A stretch of 18,908 nt of DNA, taken from positions 1-18,908 of the forward strand of contig JAKSPA010000005.1 of the NCBI GenBank assembly GCA_024405235.1, given 5' to 3'. Of this stretch, positions 1-5,995 are shown piece by piece. Made by a program: the position numbers and the translations under genes. Origin of the DNA: Lentisphaeria bacterium. GTDB taxonomy: Bacteria; Verrucomicrobiota; Lentisphaeria; Oligosphaerales; Oligosphaeraceae. Positions within the stretch are counted from its first letter, which is position 1. Every line of letters starts with the position of its first letter. A model generated the notes under the pieces. That model was not told where the DNA came from. It ran no database searches and saw only the letters and a list, made by a program, of their open reading frames with translations.

Positions 1-2086
1 GCAGGAGATGTCCGTGCGGATAAAGGATTGTCTCAAATGTCGTCCAGTTGCCTGCGAACGTTGCGTCGGCAGGCGTGATGTCGCCGTTGGAGGTGTCTAG
101 ATTTTCAATGCTCCAGTTGCCTTTGATCATGACGCGGCTCGGATCCTGCATGCCGATGTGCTCGGTGCGGACGACGAAGAGCAGGCGCTGGCCGTTCGGC
201 AGTTCGCGCATCTGATAGAGCAGTCCGCCGATGTTGCCGCCCAGAATGGAATGGATGATCTTCAGATCGCGGCTTTCTTCCAGAGCCTGAAGCAGCGCTG
301 CGCGCGCGTAGGGGGTTCTGCGGCATTTGGCGGCCGTTTCGGCAGGACGGGACGATGGTTCCGCATCGCACAGCGTCGCGACATCGCCTGCGAAGATGAC
401 GTCGCCGCCTTCTGCACGGAATTTGTCGATGATATCCAGCGTGGAGGAGCGCAGTGTGATTGTCGGCGGAACGACAATGGTCTTGTATTTCATTTCGCCG
501 ACGCAGAGCATGCCGTTTTCAACATGGACATTCTGGATTGGGAGAAGCGATTCCGAAAGCAAGTCGAAGTCGATGAGTCCGTGCAGGAGCCAGTTGAAGA
601 GATTCGCGAAATTTTCCTCTGCCTGTTCACGGGCGGTGGCGGTCTGGTCGCTTGGTCCCCAAAGCAGCCAGTATGATTCGATCGGATGGACGACTGCCAC
701 CTGGCAGCGCGCCTTTCCTCTGGTCATGGCCGTCGCGACTCTCGCGAAGTGGTCGGTGATGACGTTGTATTTTTTGTACCAAGGCGCCTGGTAGCTGATC
801 GAGCCAGGGTAGTCGCGTTTGGCTTCGCCTGCCATTGAAACCCACGAGAGGTGCGGCACGCGCACGGTCACGCCGAGCGCCGCCTGCCAGTCGCCGTGGC
901 ACTTGTGGCCAGCGAAATCGAAATCCCAGTCCGTCACGCCGTCCAATTCGGAGAGGACGCCGCCGCGTCCGAATTGGCGCGATGCGCTTTGAGCCTGCTT
1001 TGCGGTGGAGAGTTCCTTGCAGTCGCAGAGCGTGTCAATGCCTGGCAGCAGGAAGCCGCGATAGGAACGCATGGCTTCGCCGAGCCATCCTGTCTGAGAG
1101 TAGAGCGTGGGTTCCTGCATCATGTGGCCGGTGCTGCGGATGCCGTGCGCACTGCACCATGCGCCGACTGTGTCGGAGAATGCCGAAGTGAAGCGTTCGC
1201 AGACATGGTCGTGGTAGCGGTAGCGCGCCAGAGAGTACTGGCCGTTGGGCAGCTCCCAGATCAGTTCTGGCAGGGTGTCGAAGAAATCGCATGAATAGGC
1301 TTTGCGGTATGTCTCCGGAAAGTCGTTGGTGTATGGGAGGATGATCCTATTCTCCTGAGCGGCAAAATGCAGTGGCCTCTTTGCCTCGAACTGCGGCTCG
1401 TCTGTGAAGATTGCGGGAACCGTCTTGCCGAATTCTTCTCCGACATGCGCATGGTATGCATCGTGAGTGACTCTGACGAACTCGCGTATCGCCTTTGGAT
1501 TCAGTGTGTCGACGTATGCCTGGTCGTTGTACCATTCGCTGTTTTGGGCGACGAACAGATAGCACCAGATCTTTTTGTAGCCAGCGGGAACCGCTGCGTC
1601 CTTTGAACAGCGCTTGTAGTCGCCAAGGCAGCCATTCTCGTCCAGTTTCACGAGATAGGACTCAAGAAAAGTTCCGGAATTGTCCAGCGCCGCATTAGGT
1701 TCGATGTCCAACTGTTTGAATTCGATTTTAAGATAGCGTGCGCGCATGGCGGGATTCTTCGTGACGATGCCGCCTGCCGCGCCGGAAGGCCAGCGGTCTT
1801 CGTCGTAGAGCCATGCCAGCATGCCGCGCTTCTTTGCTTCATCGACGCATTCCTTCACGCGGTCGAAGAACTCTTCCGTAAGATATGGAGTCCCCATGCC
1901 AGTGCGTGAATGCATATGGAATCCACCCATGCCCATTTCCTGGAAAATGCCGATTTGCTCGCGTAGCTGCTTTTCTTCCAGATGGCAGTTCCAGGCCCAG
2001 AATGGTGTGTCGCGATAGAGTGCGCCTGGCGCTTTGAAGAGTGTTTCAAAAGACTCGTTCTGGTCTTTCTGGTAGATTGATTCCAT
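1..2086 (-). CDS. GH106/alpha-L-rhamnosidase-like glycoside hydrolase, C-terminus cut by window
   Basis: The frame stays open from the ATG at 2086 to the window edge, giving 695 codons with no stop, so the C-terminus is missing. No signal peptide is visible, so it is probably cytoplasmic and acts on imported oligosaccharides. The N-terminus has the pattern of the GH106-like clan: FWAWN near residue 29, an EMGMGGFHMHSRTGMG stretch at 50-65, and LYDEDRWPSGAAGG at 93-106. FTDEPQF at 227-233 carries a plausible catalytic acid pair (D229, E230). LSELDGVTDWDFDF at 378-391 and DWQAALGVTVRVPHLSWVSM at 399-418 are also typical of these enzymes in Lentisphaerota and Bacteroidota. The likely role is removal of rhamnose or a similar sugar from plant or host glycans; the substrate is not readable from sequence. 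It has its own promoter and lies 164 bases downstream of rsmG. Family-level call is fairly firm, GH106 proper less so. Confidence 0.8.
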   Translation of the reverse strand, partial: MESIYQKDQNESFETLFKAPGALYRDTPFWAWNCHLEEKQLREQIGIFQEMGMGGFHMHSRTGMGTPYLTEEFFDRVKECVDEAKKRGMLAWLYDEDRWPSGAAGGIVTKNPAMRARYLKIEFKQLDIEPNAALDNSGTFLESYLVKLDENGCLGDYKRCSKDAAVPAGYKKIWCYLFVAQNSEWYNDQAYVDTLNPKAIREFVRVTHDAYHAHVGEEFGKTVPAIFTDEPQFEAKRPLHFAAQENRIILPYTNDFPETYRKAYSCDFFDTLPELIWELPNGQYSLARYRYHDHVCERFTSAFSDTVGAWCSAHGIRSTGHMMQEPTLYSQTGWLGEAMRSYRGFLLPGIDTLCDCKELSTAKQAQSASRQFGRGGVLSELDGVTDWDFDFAGHKCHGDWQAALGVTVRVPHLSWVSMAGEAKRDYPGSISYQAPWYKKYNVITDHFARVATAMTRGKARCQVAVVHPIESYWLLWGPSDQTATAREQAEENFANLFNWLLHGLIDFDLLSESLLPIQNVHVENGMLCVGEMKYKTIVVPPTITLRSSTLDIIDKFRAEGGDVIFAGDVATLCDAEPSSRPAETAAKCRRTPYARAALLQALEESRDLKIIHSILGGNIGGLLYQMRELPNGQRLLFVVRTEHIGMQDPSRVMIKGNWSIENLDTSNGDITPADATFAGNWTTFETILYPHGHLL

Positions 2087-2104
2087 TTTTGTGGTTTAGT
2101 AAAG

Positions 2105-2132
2105 TGTATAATCAGTTTTCTAGGTATATCAA
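2105..2132 (-). promoter_or_regulatory. Sigma70-like promoter of the GH106-like gene
   Basis: On the minus strand a -35 box TTGATA (2127-2132) and a -10 box TATACA (2105-2110) are separated by 16 bases in an AT-rich stretch. The predicted transcription start, about 7 bases past the -10 box, would fall near 2098, only about a dozen bases before the ATG at 2086. The leader would therefore be very short and leaves little room for a ribosome binding site; none is visible. This is a consensus match only. Confidence 0.5.
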
Positions 2133-2204
2133 ACAACTTAACATAATACTTTTTAGTTTTCTTTCAATTGTAAAATTGGGAAATTTGAGTGTGGAAGCGG
2201 GAAG

Positions 2205-2252
2205 GATGGACCATGTTGGCCCCCCCCTCCCATTTGGCCCAAGCGGTCCATC
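2205..2252 (-). repeat. Stem-loop with G8 tract overlapping the rsmG stop codon
   Basis: An 8-base perfect inverted repeat, GATGGACC (2205-2212) and GGTCCATC (2245-2252), encloses TTGGCC/GGCCCAA segments that extend the stem with a bulge. The loop holds a run of eight C on the plus strand (2220-2227), read as G8 in the minus-strand transcript. The right arm includes two bases of the rsmG stop codon. It sits where a terminator for the upstream operon would be expected, but no T-run follows, so at most it is an imperfect or factor-assisted terminator or an mRNA 3' stabiliser. Confidence 0.5.
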
Positions 2253-3036
2253 ATGCCAAATACCTGCGCATCTTGCGCAGATCCTGACGGCCTTTCTTGA
2301 CTGCAAGAATAATATGTCGAACGGGATCGCCAGGCACCAGCGACAGTTCGGTGTCTTCCGCCACGTCGAAACCGAAGGCAGGACACGCTTCCGTGAATAT
2401 CGGCGCTTCTTCCGTCGGCCAGCTCTGGCCTTTCATCAACACGAAAACGCCGCCTGGCGCAAGAAGTTCGTATGCATCTGGAAGAAGTTCCACGCCTTTG
2501 CCGACTGCACGCGCGGTGACGATTTCCGCGTGGTGATATAGATCGGGACGAACGCGGGACACATCTTTCCCGCGGAATGACGCAGCGGCGCCTTTTCCGC
2601 TTCTCGGAATCAGCGGAATGGATGCGTTCAGGAAGTCGACCTTCTTCTGGCGTGCGTCAATCAGCGTGAAATCCTGCGTGGTCATGCATGTCATGAGAGG
2701 CAGGCCCGGATAGCCGCCGCCGCTGCCCAAATCCACGATGGGACTTTGCTCTTCGCAGAGCGATTCCAGAACGGGAAGCAACGTCAGAGAATCAAGCAGT
2801 GAGAATTTAAGATAGTCCGCAGGAGTCGTCAGACGCGTGAGATTCAGCCACTGGTTTACGCCGACCAGATGGCTGTAAAGGGCCTCGAAAACGCTGCGTC
2901 TCGGATTCGGATCAGGCAGCTCAAGCGTCTCGCAGTTGTGGCAGAATACGCTCCAATCCTCTTCGCTGAATGTCAAAAGCGGATATTTTTCGGGAAGAAA
3001 ATCGGCAGGTGAACGCTCTTCTGTTGGTTTGTTCAT
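2251..3036 (-). CDS. rsmG: 16S rRNA (guanine(527)-N7)-methyltransferase RsmG
   Basis: RsmG (GidB) transfers a methyl group from S-adenosylmethionine to N7 of G527 in 16S rRNA of the small ribosomal subunit. The 261-residue protein has the expected Rossmann-type methyltransferase core. It shows the SAM-binding glycine loop VDLGSGGGYPGLPL at about 101-114, the acidic LIDARQKKVDFL strand-helix at about 125-136, TARAVG at about 174-179, and LAPGGVFVLMKG near 192-203. The N-terminal QWLNLTRL segment resembles the helical lead-in of the family (NLTAI in many homologues). I chose the ATG at 3036. A TTG three codons upstream would also be in frame but begins within 5 bases of the preceding stop and has no better ribosome site. 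Length is slightly above the usual 210-240. It is the last gene of the tightly packed block and follows the flavin reductase by 13 bases. Confidence 0.95.
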   Translation of the reverse strand: MNKPTEERSPADFLPEKYPLLTFSEEDWSVFCHNCETLELPDPNPRRSVFEALYSHLVGVNQWLNLTRLTTPADYLKFSLLDSLTLLPVLESLCEEQSPIVDLGSGGGYPGLPLMTCMTTQDFTLIDARQKKVDFLNASIPLIPRSGKGAAASFRGKDVSRVRPDLYHHAEIVTARAVGKGVELLPDAYELLAPGGVFVLMKGQSWPTEEAPIFTEACPAFGFDVAEDTELSLVPGDPVRHIILAVKKGRQDLRKMRRYLA

Positions 3037-3049
3037 TTTGTGCAAAAAA

Positions 3050-3622
3050 CTATTTCTTTTTCACCGGGTAGCCAAAGTGTCCCAGGTCTGCGCCGAGAGA
3101 GTAGTAGTGGCCGTGTGCGTATGCAAGCAGGTCCGCTTTCGCCAGATCAAGCCTGCCCTTGTCGTCTATTAGAGAGGAAGTGACCTGCACGGCGACGACT
3201 TGACCGATGTAAAGCACGTGCGAGCCTAAATCAAGACGGTGCTTCACTTCGCATTCCAGCGAGACAGGGCACTCTTCCACGATCGGCGCGACTATTCTCG
3301 ATGCTTTAAGCGCCGTGAGGCCCTGCGTGGAGAATTTGTCTGTGTCGCGTCCGCTGATGACGCCGCAGTAGTCCACTGCCCGTGCCTGTGCCGCCGTCGG
3401 CATGTTCAGCGTGAAGCATTGGAGCGCTTCGATTTGATCGTAGGTGAAACGGCTTGGACGGACGCCTATGCCGACCATCGGCGGATCGGAGGAGAGCGTT
3501 CCTGCCCACGCCGCCGTCATGATGTCCCACGGCCGCCTCTTGCCGTCGCCTGTTCCGACAAGAACCACGGGGCTTGGCGCCAGTTGCGTGCTGCCGGGCC
3601 AGATTGTCTTCTCTATGCTCAT
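3050..3622 (-). CDS. Flavin reductase / flavoredoxin family protein
   Basis: This 190-residue protein belongs to the flavin reductase-like FMN-binding split-barrel family. Members bind FMN and either reduce free flavin with NAD(P)H or carry electrons as flavoredoxins; the sequence does not say which. Visible family features are the PWDIMTAAWAGTLSSDPPMV stretch at 31-50, followed by GIGVRPSRFTYDQI (51-64), which forms the FMN phosphate-binding region. Others are SGRDTDKF (90-97), LGSHVLYIGQVVAVQV (132-147) and a C-terminal YYSLGADLGHFGYP typical of flavoredoxin-type members. There is no signal peptide, so it is cytoplasmic. The start at 3622 is the only plausible ATG, and no strong Shine-Dalgarno sequence precedes it. 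The region just upstream contains mutually exclusive hairpins, one arm of which lies about 8 bases before the start codon, suggesting structured control of translation. Confidence 0.85.
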   Translation of the reverse strand: MSIEKTIWPGSTQLAPSPVVLVGTGDGKRRPWDIMTAAWAGTLSSDPPMVGIGVRPSRFTYDQIEALQCFTLNMPTAAQARAVDYCGVISGRDTDKFSTQGLTALKASRIVAPIVEECPVSLECEVKHRLDLGSHVLYIGQVVAVQVTSSLIDDKGRLDLAKADLLAYAHGHYYSLGADLGHFGYPVKKK

Positions 3623-3629
3623 CTATATT

Positions 3630-3687
3630 GAGAATCGTTTGCATTCCGATTCTCGATTATGCACATCAGGCGAATCGAGAATCGGAA
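3630..3687 (-). promoter_or_regulatory. Three-segment alternative hairpin before the flavin reductase start
   Basis: Three segments can pair in two exclusive ways. GAGAATCG occurs at 3630-3637 (A) and 3677-3684 (C), and its complement CGATTCTC at 3647-3654 (B). B with C extends to a perfect 15-base stem, TTCCGATTCTCGATT (3644-3658) with AATCGAGAATCGGAA (3673-3687), loop 14 bases. B with A gives an 8-base stem with a 9-base loop. In the minus-strand transcript the order is C, B, A, then the ATG at 3622, and A falls in the ribosome-binding zone. No T-run follows either stem, so a translational switch or a protein-binding palindrome fits better than a terminator. The pairing is seen; the function is inferred. 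Confidence 0.5.
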
Positions 3688-3700
3688 GCGGATGCGTTGT

Positions 3701-4621
3701 CTAGAACTGCCAGCCGCATTCGCGCAGCAGCTGCATGAAGCGCTTGCAGTATTCGACATAGATGTCGTGTCTGAATTTCTTCGCTTCAGGGCTGTTGACG
3801 TTGCCGTTGGGATCGTGATAGATGGAACCCATGTGGGGCTCCATGGAGAAGGCGCCGTCATAGCCTGTCTCGCGAAGGTCGGTCATGATCGCACGGACAT
3901 CGCCGTTGCCGTCGCCCGCGAAGGTGAATCTTGCGGAGGGGCGATTGCCGTCCGCCTGAGGCAAAGCGGTGCCGTCCTTGATGTGGACATGTGTGACGTA
4001 GGGGCGGACCATCTTGTAGAATTCCCAAGAGGACTGGAGCGGATATGGCTTCTGGCCGATGTGGCGATAGTTGAAGCAGGGGTTGCCGGTGTCGTAGATG
4101 AGCGTGAAGGCCTTAGTGTCGCCGACCGCCTCGAGAAGCTTCAGCGTGTGGAGATAGCTCAGACCGCCGTAGTTCATGCAGTTCTCGTGGCCATAGACAA
4201 TGCCGTTGTCTTCGCAGATCTTGACGAGTTCCTTGACTTTAGCGAAGATGATCTGTTCCAGTTCAGGAGAATCTGGCTCTTCGTCAGGAGTCATAAGGAA
4301 GGACATGCCGCGAATGAGTTTGCAGCCAAGCTTCTGCATGCGTGGAATGGCTGTGAGCAGTTCGTTTTTCGTTTCTTCGAAGTCCTGTGCGCTGCGCGGA
4401 TGGCGTCTCCAGTTGGCGACGGCACTGCCGTAGCAGTGGAGCTTGACGCCTGATTCGGTGAGCATCTGGTAAACTTTGTCGAACTCTTCGTCGGTCATGG
4501 TTCCGAGAAGCTTGTCATCGACATCGCGCATTTCGATGTTGCTCCAGCCCAGTTCCTTGGTGACTGCGATCTGATCGGCAAGACTCGAACTGACTTCATC
4601 TGTAAATCCTGAAAAAATCAT
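3701..4621 (-). CDS. Sugar phosphate isomerase/epimerase-like TIM barrel protein
   Basis: The 306-residue protein is a xylose isomerase-like TIM barrel (AP endonuclease 2 superfold). Members are metal-dependent isomerases, epimerases or dehydratases acting on sugars and inositols. The pattern of metal ligands is in place: E146 in YGHENC, D177 in LIYDTGNPCF, H211/H213 in THVHIKDG and E261 in FSMEPHMG, one at the end of each of several strands. The N-terminus GFTDEVSSSLADQIAVTKEL fits the first barrel strand and helix. There is no signal peptide, so it is probably cytoplasmic. A good Shine-Dalgarno sequence, AGAGGAAG (4625-4632), supports the ATG at 4621. It lies 50 bases after RNase HIII. Its substrate cannot be read; given two glycosidases in the window, processing of a released sugar is plausible but unproven. 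Confidence 0.8.
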   Translation of the reverse strand: MIFSGFTDEVSSSLADQIAVTKELGWSNIEMRDVDDKLLGTMTDEEFDKVYQMLTESGVKLHCYGSAVANWRRHPRSAQDFEETKNELLTAIPRMQKLGCKLIRGMSFLMTPDEEPDSPELEQIIFAKVKELVKICEDNGIVYGHENCMNYGGLSYLHTLKLLEAVGDTKAFTLIYDTGNPCFNYRHIGQKPYPLQSSWEFYKMVRPYVTHVHIKDGTALPQADGNRPSARFTFAGDGNGDVRAIMTDLRETGYDGAFSMEPHMGSIYHDPNGNVNSPEAKKFRHDIYVEYCKRFMQLLRECGWQF

Positions 4622-4671
4622 TTTCTTCCTCTTTGTTGGACTATTTGTTGAAAAAAAAGACGATTTGCTGA

Positions 4672-5625
4672 TTACAGTTGTTCAAAAGTTTTGAAAAAAG
4701 TCTTTGCGTATCCTGCAAGTGCTTCTTTTGAATGAAGCTTGAGAAATTCTCTGGCCGTGTTGACCACCTTCTGGCTACAGCCTTTGGGCAGCGTCAGCCC
4801 GCAGCTTTCGGACAAGCGGGAAACTTCCTTAATGTAAATCGCTCTTGCAAGAATGGATGCCGCGGCGACGGCAATATCCGCTTCCGCCTTGGGGTGTTCG
4901 TCCAAAGCAATGCCTTTTCCGCGCTCTTTCAGATGTCTTCGAACAAGATTGCCGCGTCCGAATGGATCTGAAATTGCTCTCGGGCATGGAGGGACCCTTG
5001 TCAGCAGCTCTTCCAGCGCGGTCGCATGTCCCCATGCGAGAATGCTGTTCAGATTTCCGGATTGCGCATGCATTTCGTTCAGACGTTCCGGTCGTATGAT
5101 CACGAAGGAGTATCTGCCATTGAGAACGTTGTGAATCGTCGTGGCCAGTTTTTTTGCCTCTGCATCGGATGAGAGCAGTTTCGAATCGCGCACGCCTGCG
5201 TCAAGCAGTCTGGCGGCCGATTCCGCATCGGTGTATGCGCAGGCGATGACCAGCGGCCCGAAGAAATCACCTTTGCCCGATTCGTCGATTCCCGCATGCG
5301 GCTCGAACATGGCTGGATCGGTGCGAAGGGCGACTTCAAGGGCGCTCTCCGTGCGGCCATCGTCCAATTTCCGTGCCTGCGGCTGTTTTTTGGACGGCGC
5401 GGCAGCTTTGCCTGGCAGAAAATACTCCGCGACCATTTCGCATCCAGCGCCTTGGAAAGTCACTTTGCCGGAGAGGTAGGCGGTGATGTTAACTTTGCCC
5501 TGTGTGCCGCGCCAATGGGCGTATTGGACTTCCGAAAAGAGCCAATTCGCTTCGGCCATCTTCGCGTGAAGCGTCTCGATCTCTGCGGAAGTCAGTTCAT
5601 AGCCTATAAACGAAATAGGAGGCAT
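4672..5625 (-). CDS. rnhC: Ribonuclease HIII
   Basis: RNase HIII cuts the RNA strand of RNA-DNA hybrids in the cytoplasm, clearing R-loops and Okazaki primers. The 317-residue protein has both expected parts. The N-terminal TBP-like substrate-binding domain (about 1-75) shows GTQGKVNITAYLSGKVTFQG at 40-59. The catalytic domain starts at GIDESGKGDFFGPLV (112-126). The acidic active-site residues D114, E115, D220 (ISDPFG) and D250 (EADIAVAAASILAR) are all present, as are DSKLLS (147-152) and the G-K-G-D motif that separates HIII from HII. Length is normal. A Shine-Dalgarno sequence AGGGGA (5634-5639) lies 8 bases before the ATG, and the ATG directly follows the stop codon of the small upstream gene, so the two are probably translationally coupled. 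Confidence 0.95.
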   Translation of the reverse strand: MPPISFIGYELTSAEIETLHAKMAEANWLFSEVQYAHWRGTQGKVNITAYLSGKVTFQGAGCEMVAEYFLPGKAAAPSKKQPQARKLDDGRTESALEVALRTDPAMFEPHAGIDESGKGDFFGPLVIACAYTDAESAARLLDAGVRDSKLLSSDAEAKKLATTIHNVLNGRYSFVIIRPERLNEMHAQSGNLNSILAWGHATALEELLTRVPPCPRAISDPFGRGNLVRRHLKERGKGIALDEHPKAEADIAVAAASILARAIYIKEVSRLSESCGLTLPKGCSQKVVNTAREFLKLHSKEALAGYAKTFFKTFEQL

Positions 5626-5850
5626 CTATATTTTCCCCTCGCCGTTTTTTTCATTCTCCGGCGCGTCTCCAAGATTACTGCGTATCTTCCCTGCGTGGCG
5701 GCGCAGATAATTCGCAAACAGAACGACAATCCATATCAGCGCGAAAAGCACTATGAACGCGATGCCAATTCCTATGATCAACTGCACTGCAGCGCTCATG
5801 GTCGCGGGTTCCTCAACTTCGGGAATCTCTGATATGACGATGTCTAGCAT
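5626..5850 (-). CDS. Small single-pass membrane protein (possibly OadG-like)
   Basis: A 74-codon gene whose TAG is immediately followed by the rnhC ATG, so it is probably a real, coupled gene. It has one hydrophobic helix, roughly residues 22-46 (QLIIGIGIAFIVLFALIWIV and beyond), followed by a basic NYLRRHAGKIRS stretch and a polar, charged tail. This layout recalls the gamma subunit (OadG) of sodium-pumping decarboxylases, whose helix carries a G-x-G-x-x-F pattern. No alpha or beta subunit lies nearby, so that name is only a possibility. An internal ATG at residue 18 (position 5799) has a GAGGA about 10 bases upstream and would give a 57-residue protein starting just before the helix. That start may be the true one. 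The positive residues after the helix predict the C-terminus in the cytoplasm. Confidence 0.6.
   Translation of the reverse strand: MLDIVISEIPEVEEPATMSAAVQLIIGIGIAFIVLFALIWIVVLFANYLRRHAGKIRSNLGDAPENEKNGEGKI
5634..5639 (-). promoter_or_regulatory. Ribosome binding site of rnhC
   Basis: AGGGGA on the minus strand, 8 bases before the rnhC ATG at 5625 and inside the last codons of the small upstream gene. It fixes the start of RNase HIII and supports translational coupling. Confidence 0.6.
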
Positions 5851-5861
5851 GGCGGGAGTTC

Positions 5862-5929
5862 TTTCGCAAAAAAGACAATGGATTTCTTCTGATGGACGAG
5901 ATTTTCAATACTATAATTCTTTTGCGAAA
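5862..5929 (-). repeat. Spaced inverted repeat upstream of the small membrane protein gene
   Basis: TTTCGCAAAAAAGA (5862-5875) and TCTTTTGCGAAA (5918-5929) are inverted copies of each other except for two extra A in the left arm, spaced 42 bases apart. They lie in the 145-base gap before the 5850 gene, and a TATAGT box (minus strand, 5910-5915) falls between them. I could not find a matching -35 box. The pair could be an operator flanking a promoter or a long hairpin in the leader. Confidence 0.4.
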
Positions 5930-5944
5930 ATCTATATTTTTTCA

Positions 5945-5980
5945 GGGAGCATTTGCGCGGCGCTCCCGCCATGTCGGCGG
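5945..5980 (-). repeat. Stem-loops just after the glycosyltransferase stop codon
   Basis: GGGAGC (5945-5950) pairs with GCTCCC (5962-5967) across an 11-base loop, and CCGCC (5966-5970) pairs with GGCGG (5976-5980) across 5 bases; the two stems share two bases and compete. They begin about 16 bases past the stop codon at 5996-5998. On the minus strand the first is followed by A-rich rather than T-rich sequence, so neither is a canonical rho-independent terminator. They may stabilise the mRNA 3' end. Confidence 0.35.
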
Positions 5981-5995
5981 CTTTCTTCTGAAGAA

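Noticed and set aside
2101..2541. Plus-strand frames crossing the rsmG end and the intergenic region
   Set aside because: They run antisense to rsmG and through the AT-rich promoter region with no recognisable product.
3037..3045. TTG start three codons upstream of the rsmG ATG
   Set aside because: No ribosome site favours it and the ATG at 3036 is the simpler choice.
3659..4453. Plus-strand open frame of 264 codons opposite the TIM barrel gene
   Set aside because: Antisense shadow; the minus-strand frame has metal-ligand motifs and a ribosome site, this one has neither.
5945..5967. Hairpin after the glycosyltransferase gene as a rho-independent terminator
   Set aside because: On the transcribed strand A-rich, not T-rich, sequence follows the stem.
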